DNA of 64,000 nucleotides. Source: JAVVHH01 sp963835135. GTDB lineage: Bacteria > Pseudomonadota > Alphaproteobacteria > Acetobacterales > Acetobacteraceae. Below the pieces are notes generated by a model. That model was not told the DNA's origin, searched no databases, and worked only from the letters and a program-made list of their open reading frames with translations. The stretch is taken from positions 496,001 to 560,000 of the forward strand of contig CAWIEF010000005.1 of assembly GCA_963835135.1 (NCBI GenBank), written 5' to 3'. Positions 61,976 through 64,000 of this stretch are shown one piece after another (position 1 is the first letter of the stretch; the number at the start of each line of letters is the position of its first letter). The position numbers were made by a program, and so were the translations under genes.

Positions 61976-62401
61976 ATGCAGCATTGGCTCGTGAAAACAG
62001 AACCCGACGCCTTCGGTTGGGAGCAGCAGATCGCCAACAAGGTCGAACCCTGGACCGGCGTCCGCAGTCACCAGGCCAAGCGCAACCTCGCCGCGATGAA
62101 GCGGCGCGACCGCGCCTTCTTCTATCATTCCAACATCGGCAAGGAGATCGTCGGCATCGTCGAGGTCGTGCGCGAGGCCTACCCGGATCCGAGCGCGGAC
62201 ACGGGTGACTGGGTCTGCGTCGACATGAAGGCCGTCGCCGCGCTCAAGCGTCCCGTCACCCTCGCCGAGGTGAAGGCCGACCCGGCGCTCGCCGACATGG
62301 CGCTCGTCCGTTACTCCCGCCTGTCGGTCGGCCCGGTGACCGAAGCCGAGTGGGAGCACATCCTCGGCCTGGCCGGAGGCACCAAGCGGCTGCCCCGGTG
62401 A
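61976..62401 (+). CDS. EVE domain-containing protein
   Basis: 141 residues from ATG 61976; earlier in-frame sequence lacks the domain. The EVE/PUA-like fold starts at HWLVKTEPDAFGW and continues with WTGVRSHQAKRNLAAM and AFFYHSN. Such proteins (Thy28/YTH-related) bind modified bases in DNA or RNA. It is divergent from ccmC. The GTCAC-C-GTGAC palindrome at 61910-61920 lies in the shared promoter region. Confidence 0.92.
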   Translation: MQHWLVKTEPDAFGWEQQIANKVEPWTGVRSHQAKRNLAAMKRRDRAFFYHSNIGKEIVGIVEVVREAYPDPSADTGDWVCVDMKAVAALKRPVTLAEVKADPALADMALVRYSRLSVGPVTEAEWEHILGLAGGTKRLPR

Positions 62402-62463
62402 CATTGGCGTCCACGCGATGCGGGCGCTAGTCTCGCGTCAAATCTAAAGAACAGAGGGATGCC

Positions 62464-64000
<1,537 letters not shown>

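Overview
The window is very GC-rich, densely coded bacterial chromosome with many ATGA, GTGA and TTGA stop/start overlaps and frequent GTG or TTG starts. The gene set points to an alphaproteobacterium of the Rhodospirillales/Acetobacterales, most likely Acetobacteraceae. It includes a fused transaldolase/glucose-6-phosphate isomerase inside a pentose-phosphate operon, a B12-dependent class II ribonucleotide reductase, a hopanoid HpnK protein, a TRAP transporter, a cytochrome c maturation cluster, and a MetX-MetW pair next to a chorismate mutase/HisC/TyrC cluster. This placement is inference from gene content. I saw no rRNA, tRNA, CRISPR array, transposase, integrase or prophage module.

Layout. 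1-3356: tail of a polyamine-type ABC transporter (binding protein, ATPase, two permeases). 3398-4147: lower-GC orphan membrane protein. 4171-14352 (minus strand): tkt, tal-pgi, gnd, zwf, a HAD phosphatase, pgl and a patatin, which together supply the oxidative and non-oxidative pentose phosphate pathway; rpe lies separately at 19384-20037. 14512-18265: ChaC and an orphan trio of Tad-pilus-like secreted/anchored proteins, one with a von Willebrand-like metal site. 18319-23219: metallo-hydrolase, rpe, a LysR regulator divergent from pirin and wrbA, and a secreted fasciclin protein followed by a strong terminator. 23380-31020: a dehydrogenase, a fused TRAP permease, an oligopeptide-type ABC importer without its own ATPases, a polysaccharide deacetylase and a flavin-binding PPOX protein. 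31051-34128: B12-dependent ribonucleotide reductase divergent from the cobalamin adenosyltransferase that makes its cofactor. 34222-38953: aromatic amino acid cluster (chorismate mutase, frameshifted hisC-like aminotransferase, tyrC) divergent from metX-metW. 39013-43253: tripartite EmrA/EmrB/outer-membrane efflux operon. 43307-45425: ahcY, then hpnK. 45824-50945: small coiled-coil protein and a branched-chain amino acid ABC system in which LivM and LivG are one polypeptide. 51021-56764: CinA-like amidase, FAH-family enzyme, epoxide-hydrolase-like enzyme and a large hybrid histidine kinase. 56767-61874 (minus): ccmC-D-E-F-G-H-I without ccmA/ccmB. 61976-64000: EVE-domain protein and the start of acetyl-CoA synthetase.

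The observations most worth following up are: a Glu in place of the phospho-acceptor Asp in the hybrid kinase receiver; hpnK, whose metal-binding motif lies upstream of every canonical start codon; a single-base frameshift in the hisC-like gene; two families of hairpin intergenic repeats, one of which supplies the start codon of a downstream gene; an operator-like palindrome between the -35 and -10 of ahcY; and the mixed TRAP/ABC/deacetylase/flavoprotein cluster. I found no clear, wholly new multi-gene system. The nearest candidates are the 24246-31020 cluster and the orphan Tad-like trio.
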